Positions 12,705-23,560 of a stretch of 64,000 nucleotides of DNA are shown one piece after another. The stretch is from Adiantum capillus-veneris (lineage: Eukaryota; Streptophyta; Polypodiopsida; Polypodiales; Pteridaceae), in assembly GCA_014529385.2 (NCBI GenBank), contig CM043945.1:96946612-97010611 (forward strand), in the 5' to 3' direction. Within the stretch, counting starts at the first letter, position 1. Each line of letters begins with the position of its first letter. Made by a program: the position numbers and the translations under genes. The notes beneath the pieces are model-generated. The model had not been told where the DNA came from. It did no database searches and was given only the letters and a program-made list of their open reading frames with translations.

Positions 12705-13805
12705 GATGAAGGAAAGAAGGGAAATGAAAAAGTACATTCAAACTTCGCAAATAAGAGGAAAATGGGAGGGAGAGAAAAGATTTTGTGGAGTCTACCACAA
12801 CATTAAGAACATAATGTGATGCAGACACACACTCCCAGTTTTCCTTGAAGGATGTAAAGTGGTCCTTATTCAAGATCGATCAAATATAGCCCAAAAAGGG
12901 TCACTCACCAAAGTGAGAGCAGCAAAGAACAAGAACAAATAGGAGACAACAAACTAAAGAAGTAGCTTGTAAATCCTGAGAAACTTGAGATGTGTGTGCG
13001 TGCTAGAAAGCCTTTGTGCTTGCCAAGAGCGAGTACATAAAAGATTTGAAAAGGCCCTTTACCCTCCAAGCTGCTTAAATGTATAAGCTGCTGCCCAAGT
13101 TTCATCTCTTTGAATTGCACACGGACATCGGCATGAAACATCAAGCTTGTCCAATGGAACCAGTCAACATAACTATCAATGCCAATAGAGACTCCAAATA
13201 GAGATTCACAGTCAACCAAAAAGAAGCTTAGTGTAGCGCATATCAACATAATAGATTGCAGACGAGGTTGGCACTATTGGCATCGACTGAAGAAGAAATT
13301 GGGACAAATAAGTGCGTCTATCTAGCCTCTCTTTCATTCATGGGCATGGTCCCTAGAACCTGCCTAGCCCACCTCTGACGCCAATTTGGACATCTTAGAA
13401 GCACCGATAAAATAATAGGTAACGAAATAGATGTAAGAAAGCTGACATTTCGATTGCAAGTTACAAAAGGTAGTCACACAAGCCAATATAACCATCCGCT
13501 CCCAACAGCCCACACACACATATAGGCATAAAAGTCAGCTTACTGAGATTTTAACAACATAGGATTTTACAGCTTACTTTAGAAATGCAGACTTAGCCGC
13601 ATTGAAGCTGGGTAACAACAAGATGAACTTAAAAACCCCCACATGATGAGCACAACAGTTAGACCTTCAATCCGATGTGGATGCAAAAGAGATCGGAGTT
13701 GGTTTGCCCATGGTGTTGAATATGCGATTATGACTACTTTGTTGAAATCCATGCATGAAGCCGCGCAAACCCTCACCATTGTAAATCACATCAGACACGA
13801 TCAAT
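12705..13805. other. Unassigned DNA beside the array
   Basis: No coding domain, LTR end or RNA gene is recognisable. A 114-codon minus-strand ORF (12905-13249) has mixed, protein-like composition but no motif I can name, so it is not called as a gene. Confidence 0.4.
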
Positions 13806-14100
13806 CACTCTCTCTCTCTCACACACACACACACATTTTTTTTTTTTGTAATGTCAAATTGAATTACAAATGGGAAACCTCAAGGCGAGGAAAACCCATA
13901 GAAAGTATTACAAACGATAACTCAGAAACAGTCGTAGTAGAGCTGGTAATGGTTAACAGGGAGCTCGTCCAAGTCATAGGCAACTTGAAGAGATTGTCTA
14001 AGAGATATCTTGAAGAAAGAAACATATTCCACTTGAATCTACTGAAACATGAGAAAATTCCGTGCTCTACACACTGTCCATAGTACCCAGAATCAAACCC
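13806..14100 (-). mobile_element. Possible retroposon 3' end with A-tail (minus strand)
   Basis: On the minus strand a run of 12 A (13836-13847) follows TTTGACATTACA, like the tail of a LINE or processed retroposon. It abuts a CT/CA microsatellite at 13806-13835. The minus-strand ORF ending near 13864 could be the last coding part but shows no decisive motif, and no target duplication was found. Confidence 0.3.
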
Positions 14101-15000
14101 AGCCGAAAAAGTATGCATACGACCGAAGCAAAGGTGGAAGCACTCCAAATAAACACACATACACACACACAAACACGTACACGTACGCGCACACGGTTGA
14201 CACGACGACCAACGGAGAGAAAAGGACACGCAACACCTTGCATTTCCCAAAACAAAAATAGCATTTGCATGCATGTCCTCCACCTAGAAAAAACACCCTT
14301 CCAAAGTCCCTATGAGTGGTAACTGGTGACCGTTACCCTTTGGGTACCCTCCACATTTTGGAATCGCCTTTAGATTCTGTTTTGACTGCCTAGAGCGTTA
14401 AATAGCAGCCACATAAATATCTAGCAGAGCTGCTCTCCTAAGCTTAAATCTGAACTCCCTATGTAGCACAAGCTCTAGTTTGTGTCCTGCCCATTTCTAA
14501 TGTATTTCTTAAGCCTTGCTTTGGACTGAAGAGAGGTGCTCTTGAACTGAATAGAGCTCAGAGCCTTACTTGGGCTGAAGGGAACTCAGAACCTTGGGCT
14601 GAAAAGAGCTAGGCCAAGGCTCTGATGAGTTGAACCCATGTTGTAATTTAGCACACCGATCTCTTCCTAGCAGTGTAAGTACATCGTGCGCATCGTTCTC
14701 TTTTTCCCATCACAATTTCAGCAAGTGGCTGGATAGTTCATTACTTTACGTTGACATTGTGAGAGAGAGAATTTGTTTGTTTTTGCTTACAGTGTCAACA
14801 TAACTACTGTGATCCCTTCGATTTGAGAGACACTCAATTAGAAACCTCTCGGAGCTCTTTGCTCCATGGCGGCCCCCATATCAGCACCGAGCGCCATGAT
14901 GGATGCTCTTGCACCTTACACCCGTCTCTCTTTATAGCATGGTGTGTAGAGTTTCTAGTAGCTGTTGTGTTCATGTTCCTTATGTTAGTGTAAAAAATGT
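14101..15000. other. Unassigned DNA with CA-rich tract
   Basis: A CA/CG-rich low-complexity tract lies at 14155-14200. The remainder shows no supported gene, LTR or repeat. Confidence 0.4.
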
Positions 15001-15811
15001 AGTGAATGTCGGTCAACGCAATGTGGGCCGATTCGGCCTAACTGAATGTGTTACTTACAACTTGTGTGATCATATGCTTAATCCTGGTAGCCACAAATTC
15101 TTTTGTGGAAAGAATCCCTTTCTTTCTTGCAAAGTACTTCTCTCTTGAAGTATTGAATTTGAGTAACAATGGGCAAACAAGAAACTTTCCTAAAGCTATT
15201 GTAAGCCAATTGCCGGCTTTCCCAGCTAAGCTCCATTGTAGCTGCTGGTTGGCCATTGGCATCATCTTGTTTTTCTTGTTTCCATGAAGCTACTCATACA
15301 AGCTATCATTTTCCATGTACTCGTGGATGAGTAACTTCTCTTTGTCTGTCTAAGAATAACCCCACAAAGAGACGAGGTTAGGGTGCTTGATTGTTCCTAT
15401 TGTTTTTGTCTCTGCCTAGAAATCCCTTGGCTTATCCTTCTCATCAATCTTATAGATAACCACTACGACAATTTGATCGTCCAAGGTGGCCTTGTGGACT
15501 ATGCCAAAGCCTTTATTGCCTATCTTGGCCTCTTCACAGAAGCCCTTGGTGGCCTCCTTGAGCTCTCTGGAGAATATCTTGCAGAGCCCTATACCTTTAT
15601 ATAAGGTGACATTGATGCTAAGTGACTTTTCTTTTTCCTAAATAGGATCTGTGGGATATGTTGCTTGAGAACGTATAAGTGATCGATAGCTTGTTCATGG
15701 AATAATAGTGCATTAGTTCCTTTATGTGCTTCTATGTTTTCATCATATGGAATGAACACTTCAACCTGTAATGAGGGGTAACGTTGCAACCACAGGAATA
15801 ACACAACAACT
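15000..15811 (-). pseudogene. LRR receptor-like kinase pseudogene: end of transmembrane segment and N-terminal kinase lobe
   Basis: Reading the minus strand from 15811 gives a hydrophobic run ending VVVLFLWLQRY (end of a transmembrane helix), a juxtamembrane stretch, then FSRELKEATKGF, a glycine loop IGNKGFGIVHKATL, TIGTIKHPNLVSLWGY and LLIHEYMENDSLYE. These match the order and wording of plant receptor kinases of the BRI1/EMS1 type (EAT.GF, IG.GGFG.V.KA.L, .IKHPNLV.L.GY, LL.YEYM.NGSL). Several in-frame stops and an apparent frameshift make it dead. Farther down (15280-15040) only faint kinase-like text remains. The transmembrane codons stop exactly at the G0 LTR end (15812). It is probably the C-terminal half of the gene whose LRR part lies at about 45-46 kb. 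Confidence 0.75.
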
Positions 15812-16396
15812 TGTAGCATGGATAACGTGTCGTTCTCTCTACAGTGGGTGGTCCTCAGTGCAATGTGCGTGACAATCTCACTCAAACAGACTGAATCTCC
15901 TCAAACAGACTGAATAGAAAGGAAACAATAGACGTCAACAGAGCTCACAAAGACACAACAGCAGACCATAACATATGACTCGACTATCTCAAAGACTGAT
16001 ACAGACTCTGGCGTGGAAGCATACTCAGCTCCAGCCCAGGACTCACAGGTACAATGGGGGTGTCGAGGCTCAGATGTGTCGGGATGGTGAAGATGTGCTC
16101 TGTGTATAGACTCACTCTAGACGACTACGTACAAGATAATCCCACTGGCCCAAAACAACTACTCATATGTATAATCATCAAGAGCCACCAACGGCTCATA
16201 AAGAACATCATCTAAGTCTATCCCCATTGGGTGGCGGTGGTGACCTGGCCACGATGTCCACTAGACCACTCTATCCCTGTCATGTGTCTCTGCCCAACGA
16301 GTCTGTCTAGTGTGAACCGACTAGACCAAAGACCAACTGACCAAAGCCCAACTGTAAAGTAACTGTCCTGTGAAAGTGACACTGTAGCCTGATACA
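15812..16396 (-). repeat. G0 3' LTR (585 bp)
   Basis: It is the reverse complement of the G1 LTR family. The plus-strand left end TGTAGCATGGATAA matches the complement of the G1 LTR end TTATCCGCGCTACA, and the right end GCCTGATACA matches the complement of the G1 LTR start. It is substantially diverged from the G1 LTRs, so G0 is older. The flanking 5 bp on the left are CAACT; the matching copy could not be found because the other end of G0 is damaged. Confidence 0.8.
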
Positions 16397-16466
16397 GATT
16401 GCCCGCCACAAGACCACTAGTGGCCTGTCCCGAAGAGCGCAACTGAAGAACTGAAATATCGGCGAT

Positions 16467-16545
16467 CTACTGTTGGTGGTCGGATGATGGAGGAGGTGGA
16501 GGAGGCTGATAGAAAGGTGGGTAAGGAGATGGAGGCCAAGTGTAT
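16467..16545 (-). pseudogene. G0 extra ORF, C-terminal proline-rich end
   Basis: The minus strand reads YTWPPSPYPPFYQ followed by a proline run, ending in TAG. It continues in sense from the proline-rich segment at 19866-20212 once C0 and its TGTAT duplication are removed. It is the last piece of the pol-distal ORF of G0. Confidence 0.7.
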
Positions 16546-16744
16546 TGTTGAGGTATAGGCGCCTGTGTCTTGTCCGGCCACCCAGTTTCCAGAGTCTGGG
16601 CGTCCACTGACTTGTATACCTTATACATAGCATAAGTGTATAGGGGGCTTCTCACTCTTTGAGTCTCCCCACCCATATCTGTGTGTTGTGTGTCTCCTTC
16701 TCTCTCTCTTACTCTCCGTCTGTGGTGCTCCCCGATCCCCTTCA
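16546..16744 (+). repeat. C0 5' LTR (199 bp)
   Basis: Starts TGTTGAGGTATAGGCGCC and ends CCCCTTCA. It contains TATA-like ACTTGTATACC and a CT-rich tract. It is short for a Copia LTR. Confidence 0.9.
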
Positions 16745-16746
16745 AT

Positions 16747-16758
16747 TGGTATCAGAGC
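16747..16758 (+). promoter_or_regulatory. C0 primer-binding site
   Basis: TGGTATCAGAGC, the standard Copia initiator-Met tRNA primer site, two bases after the 5' LTR. Confidence 0.92.
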
Positions 16759-18117
16759 GTAGGTGCGGAGGGAGCGCGTGTGTGTACAGTCATGACGACA
16801 GCGGAGAGCCAGTTTCATTCCCGAAATCGCTTCCGCGCGCACGTGCACTTTCAAGAGTGCAAATAGGGTTTCGACTTCGGCATCGGCAAATTCAGCTTTC
16901 CGAGAGCGTTTCCAGTAGGTGTCCTGGCGTTTTACCCCCCTTTCGAAGCCATTCGAGCCATCAGAAACCTCATTCGAGCTACGGTTGAGGAGCTGCATTT
17001 TTCAGCCCTCTTTTGGCAGTTTATGCTGCGTTTTTGGATCGAAACGGAGGTTTTTGGCATAGATTTCACACCCGGACTCAGATACATGTGATCCAGGAGT
17101 CTATCTTGGGGTTTTGACATGCTCCGGACGTGCTCGTTATATCAAAATTTTAAAATTCTGAACGCTGAATTTTTTGCAGCAGCAGTTGTTTATTGTGTGT
17201 CGAGGATTCCACACATGGTTTGCTCTTATATGTGAGAGTGATATTTACTGTAAGTTTCCTCACAGGTGGGAGGATACGATGTATGCCTTATGTGGTTTGA
17301 TGCTCAGGGAGACTAATGTGATTGCATTTTGAGCTCGGCAATGTATGCCTCGAGTATGTTTTTTGGCAGTCACAGGTAGAGCAGATATTTGTGTACTAGA
17401 TTTGCAGGTGTTTGCAATGATGTATGCAAAGTGTGGAGATTGGTGCATGCATTTGGAGTGCGGTTTGATGCGCTTTGGTTGCTCATGGTTTTGAGCGTGC
17501 AGTCAGTTTGGTTACTGGTTTTGTGGCCGTTTTACTGACGAAACTCTGGCGAAATTTTCCTAGAGTTTTATGCGCATCATTTATGCGATCTAGGTAGAGA
17601 TTGCGGGTTGCACTCAGCATTTGCGTGCGGTGTTCTCTGCAGGTGGGAGATTTGTGCGTGTGTATGCATCGATACCGCACAGTGTGGGCTTGGTGATTAG
17701 CTCACAGTTTGACAGGCGTACAGTTATCTTGGCACACTCACAGGAGTGAGTATTGTGATGTATGCTTGTGTGGCTACGAGTTAGGTAGCCGGATTCGAGC
17801 ACTAATGGCTTGAGGTTTTTCAGCAGGTTTTACAGGTTTACAAGTTTACAGGCAGGTTTGAGGACTTATTTGGGTGGCGCTGAATTTTCAGCCATTGTTT
17901 CCTCTTTGCAGGTGTCCATGTATGGCTCAGTTGTAGGCTGATCTGGGACACGTTTGTGACTTGTTTATGCGGCTGTTTAAGAGCTGAATTTTGGGACTGA
18001 TTTGCAGCCATATTTTACAGCCATATTTGCAGACTTTTGTTGATGCGATTCGAGCCAGATTAGGGCTGATTTGGTTGACATTTGCTACTCATTGTTGGTT
18101 GCTCTTTTGCGAGCATT
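16759..18117 (+). other. C0 leader (about 1.36 kb)
   Basis: A long, G/T-rich untranslated leader without a supported ORF. It probably carries packaging and dimerisation signals by analogy with other LTR elements, but no specific structure was identified. Confidence 0.6.
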
Positions 18118-19626
18118 ATGGCTGATTTTTCATTTGACTTCCAGCGTTATGGTCTGACACAGTTTGATGGTACAGATTTTGTTGCTTGGAAGGAGCATAT
18201 GCTTGTTGCATTGGCGGATTTGGGGCAGGATAAACCCTTGCGTGGTTTATCGGCGAAGCCCAAGTCTATGCGTGATGATGATAGGCAGGATCTTGATGAG
18301 TTAGTCATGTCTACGATTCATTTGCATTTGGTTGAGTCTGTTTATTGGCAGGTCTCGAGGGAGACTACAACTCATGCTTTATGGCAGAGTTTACATGCTA
18401 TGTACGCGACATCCATGCGTACAGGGGAGTCTAGTCCCACTTCAATGTCCATGGGAGAGATTGATCCCACACGCAAGTCTCAACGGCATAGAGACTTGAC
18501 ATGTTGGCATTGTGGACATAGAGGGCACATTAGGCGTCGATGTTTCAGGCGTTTGAGACAACGGAGGCGACAGATGCATGATGCAGACTTGGGCATGACA
18601 GATGCTAGTGAGATCAGTACGGTGGTTACTGAGTATGCTTGTGACGGCGATGTCACATTTACATCTAGCTTGTCTTTAGATGATCTTATGTCTACGGATT
18701 GCATATCGGATTGCACATTGTCTTCACACTGGTTACTAGATTCATATGCTACTTTCCATGTCACGTCACATCGTGAGTGGTTTAGCACGTTTTCTAGTGG
18801 GAGACTTGGTTGTGTGCACATGGCTGATGGTGTTGTGTATGACATTGAGGGTGCAGGAGACGTATGTTTGTCCTTGCCCAGTGGTATGAGATTTACCATG
18901 CGTCATGTGTGTTATGTGCCAGATCTGAGACGGGATTTGATCTCAGTCAGACAGTTACGGGATAGTGGATGTCAGGTATCGCTGCTTGAGCGATCTTTTG
19001 CGTTGCATTTGGGTTCGCTGGTGATTGCGAGAGGTGCTAGAGTTGGCACATGGTACCCATTGCACGTAGTACTGGTGCGAGATGGTCGAGTCTCAATCTT
19101 GTTACAGCCATGCAGAGAGCGAGAGACCCGGACAGTCTCTTTTGCTCATGGGTTGCAAGGTGCTTTGCATGGAGTGCAGAGTAATGAGCTCGTTGTGCAC
19201 ACAGTTGGGGTACGACTTGAGCAGTCACACAGAGAGGTGACAGAGTCAGACATGCATGCTTTGCTAGTGACTGAGCAAAGCAGAGAGTCAGTTGTGCGAG
19301 ATACTTCTATGCAGGATAGACAGGTAGAACGGTCTTGCTCTAGTGAGTCACGACAAGAGGACGTTGTGCAAGAGTCTATGCATACGGAGCTAGAGCATGA
19401 GAGCTCTAGTGAGTCGCAGCAGATTGAGTGGTCATGTTTGCAGTGGATGATTGCAGAGGAGGCTGAGATGTCAGCGATTATGCAGTCATTCCTTTCTATG
19501 CTCGACAGTGAGCATGGGGATATAGTTGTGCAGAATATGTCTTCCAGGAGCAGGACAGCCGGATGCACACGATCACAGCCAGCCAGTGGGCATCGGTTGA
19601 GAGCGATTTTCTCTCGCCTTTTGTAG
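18118..19626 (+). CDS. C0 gag-protease protein (502 aa)
   Basis: Open from ATG 18118 to TAG 19626; upstream in-frame codons have only a non-ATG start. Residues 1-110 resemble Copia gag (FDGTDFVAWKEHMLVAL). A CX2CX4HX4C zinc knuckle (CWHCGHRGHIRRRC) is at residues 129-142, closer to the N-terminus than in full Copia gags, suggesting internal loss of gag. Residues 205-215 (HWLLDSYATFH) align with the Copia aspartic protease motif WxLDSGAxxH, with the catalytic-loop Gly changed to Tyr. After CYVPDLRRDLISVRQL (the usual end of the protease) come about 200 residues rich in E, S and Q without a known domain, in place of integrase and RT. The intact frame suggests either recent activity or retained function as a particle protein. 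Confidence 0.85.
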   Translation: MADFSFDFQRYGLTQFDGTDFVAWKEHMLVALADLGQDKPLRGLSAKPKSMRDDDRQDLDELVMSTIHLHLVESVYWQVSRETTTHALWQSLHAMYATSMRTGESSPTSMSMGEIDPTRKSQRHRDLTCWHCGHRGHIRRRCFRRLRQRRRQMHDADLGMTDASEISTVVTEYACDGDVTFTSSLSLDDLMSTDCISDCTLSSHWLLDSYATFHVTSHREWFSTFSSGRLGCVHMADGVVYDIEGAGDVCLSLPSGMRFTMRHVCYVPDLRRDLISVRQLRDSGCQVSLLERSFALHLGSLVIARGARVGTWYPLHVVLVRDGRVSILLQPCRERETRTVSFAHGLQGALHGVQSNELVVHTVGVRLEQSHREVTESDMHALLVTEQSRESVVRDTSMQDRQVERSCSSESRQEDVVQESMHTELEHESSSESQQIEWSCLQWMIAEEAEMSAIMQSFLSMLDSEHGDIVVQNMSSRSRTAGCTRSQPASGHRLRAIFSRLL

Positions 19627-19668
19627 TCTTTAGACTAGGTTCCCTTGCTTAAAGGCACAGTCGCCTTT

Positions 19669-19679
19669 AAGTGGGAGGT
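19669..19679 (+). promoter_or_regulatory. C0 polypurine tract
   Basis: AAGTGGGAGGT directly before the 3' LTR start; the plus-strand priming site. Confidence 0.75.
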
Positions 19680-19860
19680 TGTTGGGGTATAGGCGCCTGT
19701 GCCCTGAGAGTCTGGGCGCCCACTGACTTGTATACCTTATACATAGCATAAGTGTATAGGGGACTGCTCACTCTTTGAGTCTCCCCACCCATGTCTGTGT
19801 GTTGTGTGACTCCTTCTCTCTCTCTCACTCTTCGTCTGTGGTGCTTCCCGATCCCCTTCA
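19680..19860 (+). repeat. C0 3' LTR (181 bp)
   Basis: Matches 16546-16744 except for a gap after GCGCCTGTG and scattered substitutions. It ends CCCCTTCA and is followed by the TGTAT duplication. Confidence 0.9.
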
Positions 19861-21466
19861 TGTATGGTGAGGGATAGTGGCCATGAGGAGGGTACATTGG
19901 GTATGGAGTAGCCACCCCATGAGCAGCAGGCTGCGTCGGGTGAGGGTGAGTAGGTGGAGCTGGTGGAAACCCAGGAAAAGATTGGGCAGGCTGAGAGGGT
20001 GGAACAGGTTGTTGGAATCCAGGGAAGCTGTAGAAGTGCTGAGGAAAGGATGGGGACTGGGAGGGGGAGGCCATAGAGGGTCCATGAAATTGTGATAAGA
20101 CCGATCCTGCTGGCTTAGACTCCATATTGGTAGGATTTACTTTCTTTGCTGTTTGAGAATCTCCTGAATGTGCTTTGGAAATGTCCGTCTGTGTCTGTAT
20201 CTGTGTTGCCATAGCAGGAACTTGCGGAGAAACCGGGGTTGTAGTTGTAGTTGTAGTTGTAGCTGTAGCTGTAGCTGGAACTGTCTGTGAAATGGCTACA
20301 GCTTAGTATTTTGCACATGAGGGACATAGTGTATGTACCACAGGAGAGAGGTCCTAAACTGCTGCGGTCATATCATTTGCCTCTTTTAATTGTTTTTGCT
20401 GAGTGTGGACAATATGTTTGAGGTCCACTACCTGTTGAGTTAAGATTCTTATGCGATCTTGAACTGTAGCAATGAAATTGTCCTTATCCATCGCTCGTTG
20501 AAGATGAGCTTGCACTTCCCTTGTCATACCGTCATAGCAAGCGCGATGCAGACCGTTGGTACCTTGCAATGAGAGGGCTACATTCATAATCGTCGAAATG
20601 GCTCTTCTGTCCGCCTCTAAAAGTCTGTCGGCCTGAGACGCAAAAGTCTCATATATGTCATGCTTTTCAGATGTAGGTGTCCCAGAGCTAGATGCCCCTG
20701 CAGTACCCCTAGGTGTCCCTGCACTAAGAGTAGTATGTGATGCTGACGACACAACTGGAGGTTGTGTTTTAGTGACTGCAACACTACTCACAAGAGGTGG
20801 TGTGAAAGTTGAGGTGGCCACAGAAGTAGACATACACACTGTTGGTGTTGTAGTATGGACGTTAGAGATTTTGACCTGTGATTTTGAGAAGGGTAGTGTT
20901 GCTAGCTGCTCAGACGAATCTTTTTGTACCTTTGCCCTCTTGCGCAAGATGCCTTTCCCTTTGGCCATTTTGGAACGGTCTTGCTCTTTTGGATCATCTT
21001 GAAGGGTGAGAACTGCTGTTGCATATGTCTTTTGCTGCATAATCTGCACTACCCAATACATAATAGGGGTTGCATAGCAATTGAACCTTTCCGCTTTCCC
21101 TTTACGTTGAGTCCGGAAACGCTTTGCCCTGTCCTGTAGCGCTTTAAACAGTAGATGGTGAAATGGATACGGCAAGCAGTGGTAGAGATAAGAAAAAGCA
21201 TCGCATATTGCTGGAGAACCCGGAGAAGATGGAACCCCTGTTCTTTCCGGTGTGCGCAGTAAAAAATAATACTGTAACACTGAATACAGCTGCTGATTCC
21301 AGCAAAAGTTCTTGACAAGTATTTGCAGTTTCTTCTAGTGAGAGATTCGAGAAGGTTTTGGTTGCGGGCAGAGGTGCCAACATAGTCAATATTCCCATAG
21401 CCTGTCCGATATTCTCCATTGTAAGTATAGTACCATTCAGCTTTGGAAAAGTGAGCAAGAGGGAAC
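19861..21466 (-). pseudogene. G0 extra ORF, middle part
   Basis: Minus-strand frames 21458-21144, 21280-20354 and 20212-19866 together align with the G1 extra ORF. Shared anchors are TFPxx near the start, EACKELL/ANTCQELL, LQDRAKRFR, KGKGILRKRAKVQKDS (likely nuclear localisation), a helix-rich stretch near the end and a long proline-rich tail. A hexanucleotide run encodes alternating Thr/Ala at 20236-20280. Stops (TAG at 20354, TAA near 20305) and frameshifts break it. G1 interrupts it at 21467; its N-terminal part is at 33705-34126. The function is unknown: no enzymatic motif is seen, and it is an aORF of the kind known downstream of pol in Tat/Athila-like Gypsy elements. Confidence 0.7.
20236..20280. 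repeat. Hexanucleotide microsatellite in G0 extra ORF
   Basis: GTAGTT/GTAGCT units repeated about seven times. In the ORF frame on the minus strand it gives a Thr/Ala run. Confidence 0.8.
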
Positions 21467-22061
21467 TGTAGCAGGGCTACAGTGTCACTTCACAGGACAG
21501 GCAGTTGGACAGTTAGCTACAATTGGTCTGGTTCACACTGGACGGACCCTTTGGGCTGGGAGTGACACGTGGTAGGGTACCTACGGTGGTCTAGTGGACA
21601 TCATGGCCAGGTCACCACCACCACTCAATTTGGAGATAGACTTAGCTGGCTGGACATTTATGAGCCGTTGGTGGCTCTTTATGGTTGTACATATGAGTAG
21701 TTGTTTGGGGCAGTTCTATGATCTTGTACGTAGTCGTCTAGAGCGAGTCTTACACAGAGCACTGCTTCACCATCCCTGCACATCTGAGCCTCGACACCCC
21801 ATTTGTACCTGTGAGTCTTGGGCTGGAGCTGAGTGTGCTGCCACGCCAGAGTCTGTACATGGTTCTTTAAGCTAGTCGAGTCCACATGTTCTGGTCCACT
21901 GTTGTGTCTCTGTTGTTATCCATTGTTCCTGTGTTTCATTCTGTTTGAGAGAGTTTCCATTTGTTTGAGTGAGATTGTCACACACATTGCACTGAGGGGC
22001 ACCCACATTGCACTGAGGGGCACCCACATTGTTGAGAGCACGACACATTATCCGCGCTACA
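21467..22061 (+). repeat. G1 5' LTR (595 bp)
   Basis: TGTAGC...GCTACA ends. A 21-bp unit (CATTGCACTGAGGGGCACCCA) is present twice near 21980-22025 but only once in the 3' LTR. Confidence 0.92.
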
Positions 22062-22387
22062 GGTGCTCTCATTTTGGCGATCACGGTGGGACCTCAACTG
22101 AAGTCTCACTCTGTTGAGTAGCTGGTTTCTTCGCCTCGCCTGTGCAGCCTGTTGGCCTGGTTCAGCTTAATCTAGCTGGTCTAGTCTCTCGCCTTGTTGG
22201 TCTGGTCTTCTCTCGCCCTGGTCCACCCAGTGCTCGTCCTGGTCTAGTTCTTCTCGTCCCTGGTCTAGTCCTTCCTCGTCCTGATCCAGGCCAGGTGGTC
22301 TAGTCACTCGCCCTGGTCTAGTAGAGTTTAGACCAATGTTCAGCCAAGTGAAGGTTGTCTTGCCCAAGTGAAGGTCTTCTTGCCCAA

Positions 22388-23560
22388 GTGAAGTTCGGCA
22401 TAAAGAAATGCCAGGCGACCGTGTTCAACGGGGACCTTGAGGAACTTATTGCCTTCAAACCCCACATCGGACCTGAGGAGATTCAGGTAGCTTCGGAATA
22501 TAGATACTTGGGCATCTTAATAGACAGCGAAGTCTCGATCGATACTATCCTTAAGGATAGGATTGAGAGCGCACGTAAGTCTTTATATGCCCATAAACAT
22601 CTTCTATGCTCTAAGAAAATTCCGATGTGGTCAAGGTTGGCCTTTCTCAAGGCGTGCGTCTTCCCAGTGGCGACTTATGGAGCGGAGATTATGGGCTCAC
22701 ATGACATGAGGAAGTTGAACCCATTAGAGACGCTTATAGCAACTGGAATGAGGTGGGTAGTCGGTAAGGCCGCGAAGTCGAGTTCTGTGGCAGCAGCAAC
22801 TCTTCACCAGGAGTTAGGGCTCCCCCCCGTACCAGCTTACTGTGCAGGACAGAGGGTACGAGCTTTTACCAAGTACGCAGGTCTAAAGACTTGGATTGCA
22901 GATTTGGTTAATAATATACCAGAATGGAACCAATTCAAGAAGTGGACCTGGTGTAAAAGGACAAAGTTTTGGGGGCAGAGGTATATCAACGGCGCTTCTG
23001 TTGAAACCGCAAGACAGGAGAGCTGGAAGCTCTGGGAACACTCACATCAATGTGTCTCCCTTGATCCTTATATCGAGAGGAAGTATGAGGACACGCGTGG
23101 ATACCTCTATAGGCAGAGCATTGGGAAGAACCCCGGTGGGATGGAGGAGAAAGTCTTGTTACTAGCAAGAGTGGATGGCTTAAGGCTTAAGGATAAGATT
23201 GAACGGGCACAGTCGAGGACTTGCCCGTTATGCGGAATGGAAGAAGGTTCAAGGTCACTTACGCACTTGTTGGTACAGTGCCCTGAACTGGACAATCTCA
23301 GAAGCTCAATACGACCCTGTTTGGAACATGCTAGACGGCTGTTAAACAATCCGAGCGGTGAAGATACCGAAGTGTTACTCCTGGGAGGAGAGATTAGCGG
23401 AAAGCGATTGCCAGGATGGGTTGTCCCCCGTGGGGCCCATAATGGTCGTCGTGGACCGCAGCTGAGGAGTGCCTATGCGGATAACGTTGCAGCATTCCTC
23501 TGCGGGGCCGTACCGCGATACTACAATGCTCTGGCCCGTGAGGGTGTTGAAAGCTCGTAG
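22388..23560 (+). pseudogene. C-terminal part of a non-LTR reverse transcriptase
   Basis: Open to TAG 23560 (about 390 residues). It begins FGIKKCQATVFNGD, matching the RT segment after the catalytic YxDD box, then YRYLGILID, the thumb motif of non-LTR RTs. A long helical region follows, then a C-terminal zinc-binding motif CPLCGMEEG...HLLVQC (CX2CX10HX4C) typical of LINE C-termini. No endonuclease remains. The frame is intact over its whole length, so the insertion is young. The open frame runs back through the target duplication by chance. I do not assign a clade. Confidence 0.82.

Larger units (their letters stand above)
16546..19860 (+). mobile_element. C0: gag-protease-only Copia-like retrotransposon
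   Basis: LTRs at 16546-16744 and 19680-19860 start TGTTG and end TTCA. The flanking 5 bp are TGTAT at 16541-16545 and again at 19861-19865, a target site duplication. A primer-binding site (16747-16758) and purine tract (19669-19679) are in place. One ORF carries gag and a protease-like domain; integrase, RT and RNase H are absent, so the element is non-autonomous. It sits in the proline-rich end of the G0 extra ORF. The LTRs differ by a roughly 19-bp indel and several substitutions, so the insertion is not very recent. Confidence 0.9.

Noticed and set aside
16621-16998. 125-codon minus ORF across the C0 LTR and leader
   Set aside because: Crosses the LTR, primer site and leader antisense to the element; no motif.
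19146-19568. 140-codon ORF antisense to C0
   Set aside because: Shadow of the C0 gag-protease ORF, with no motif.
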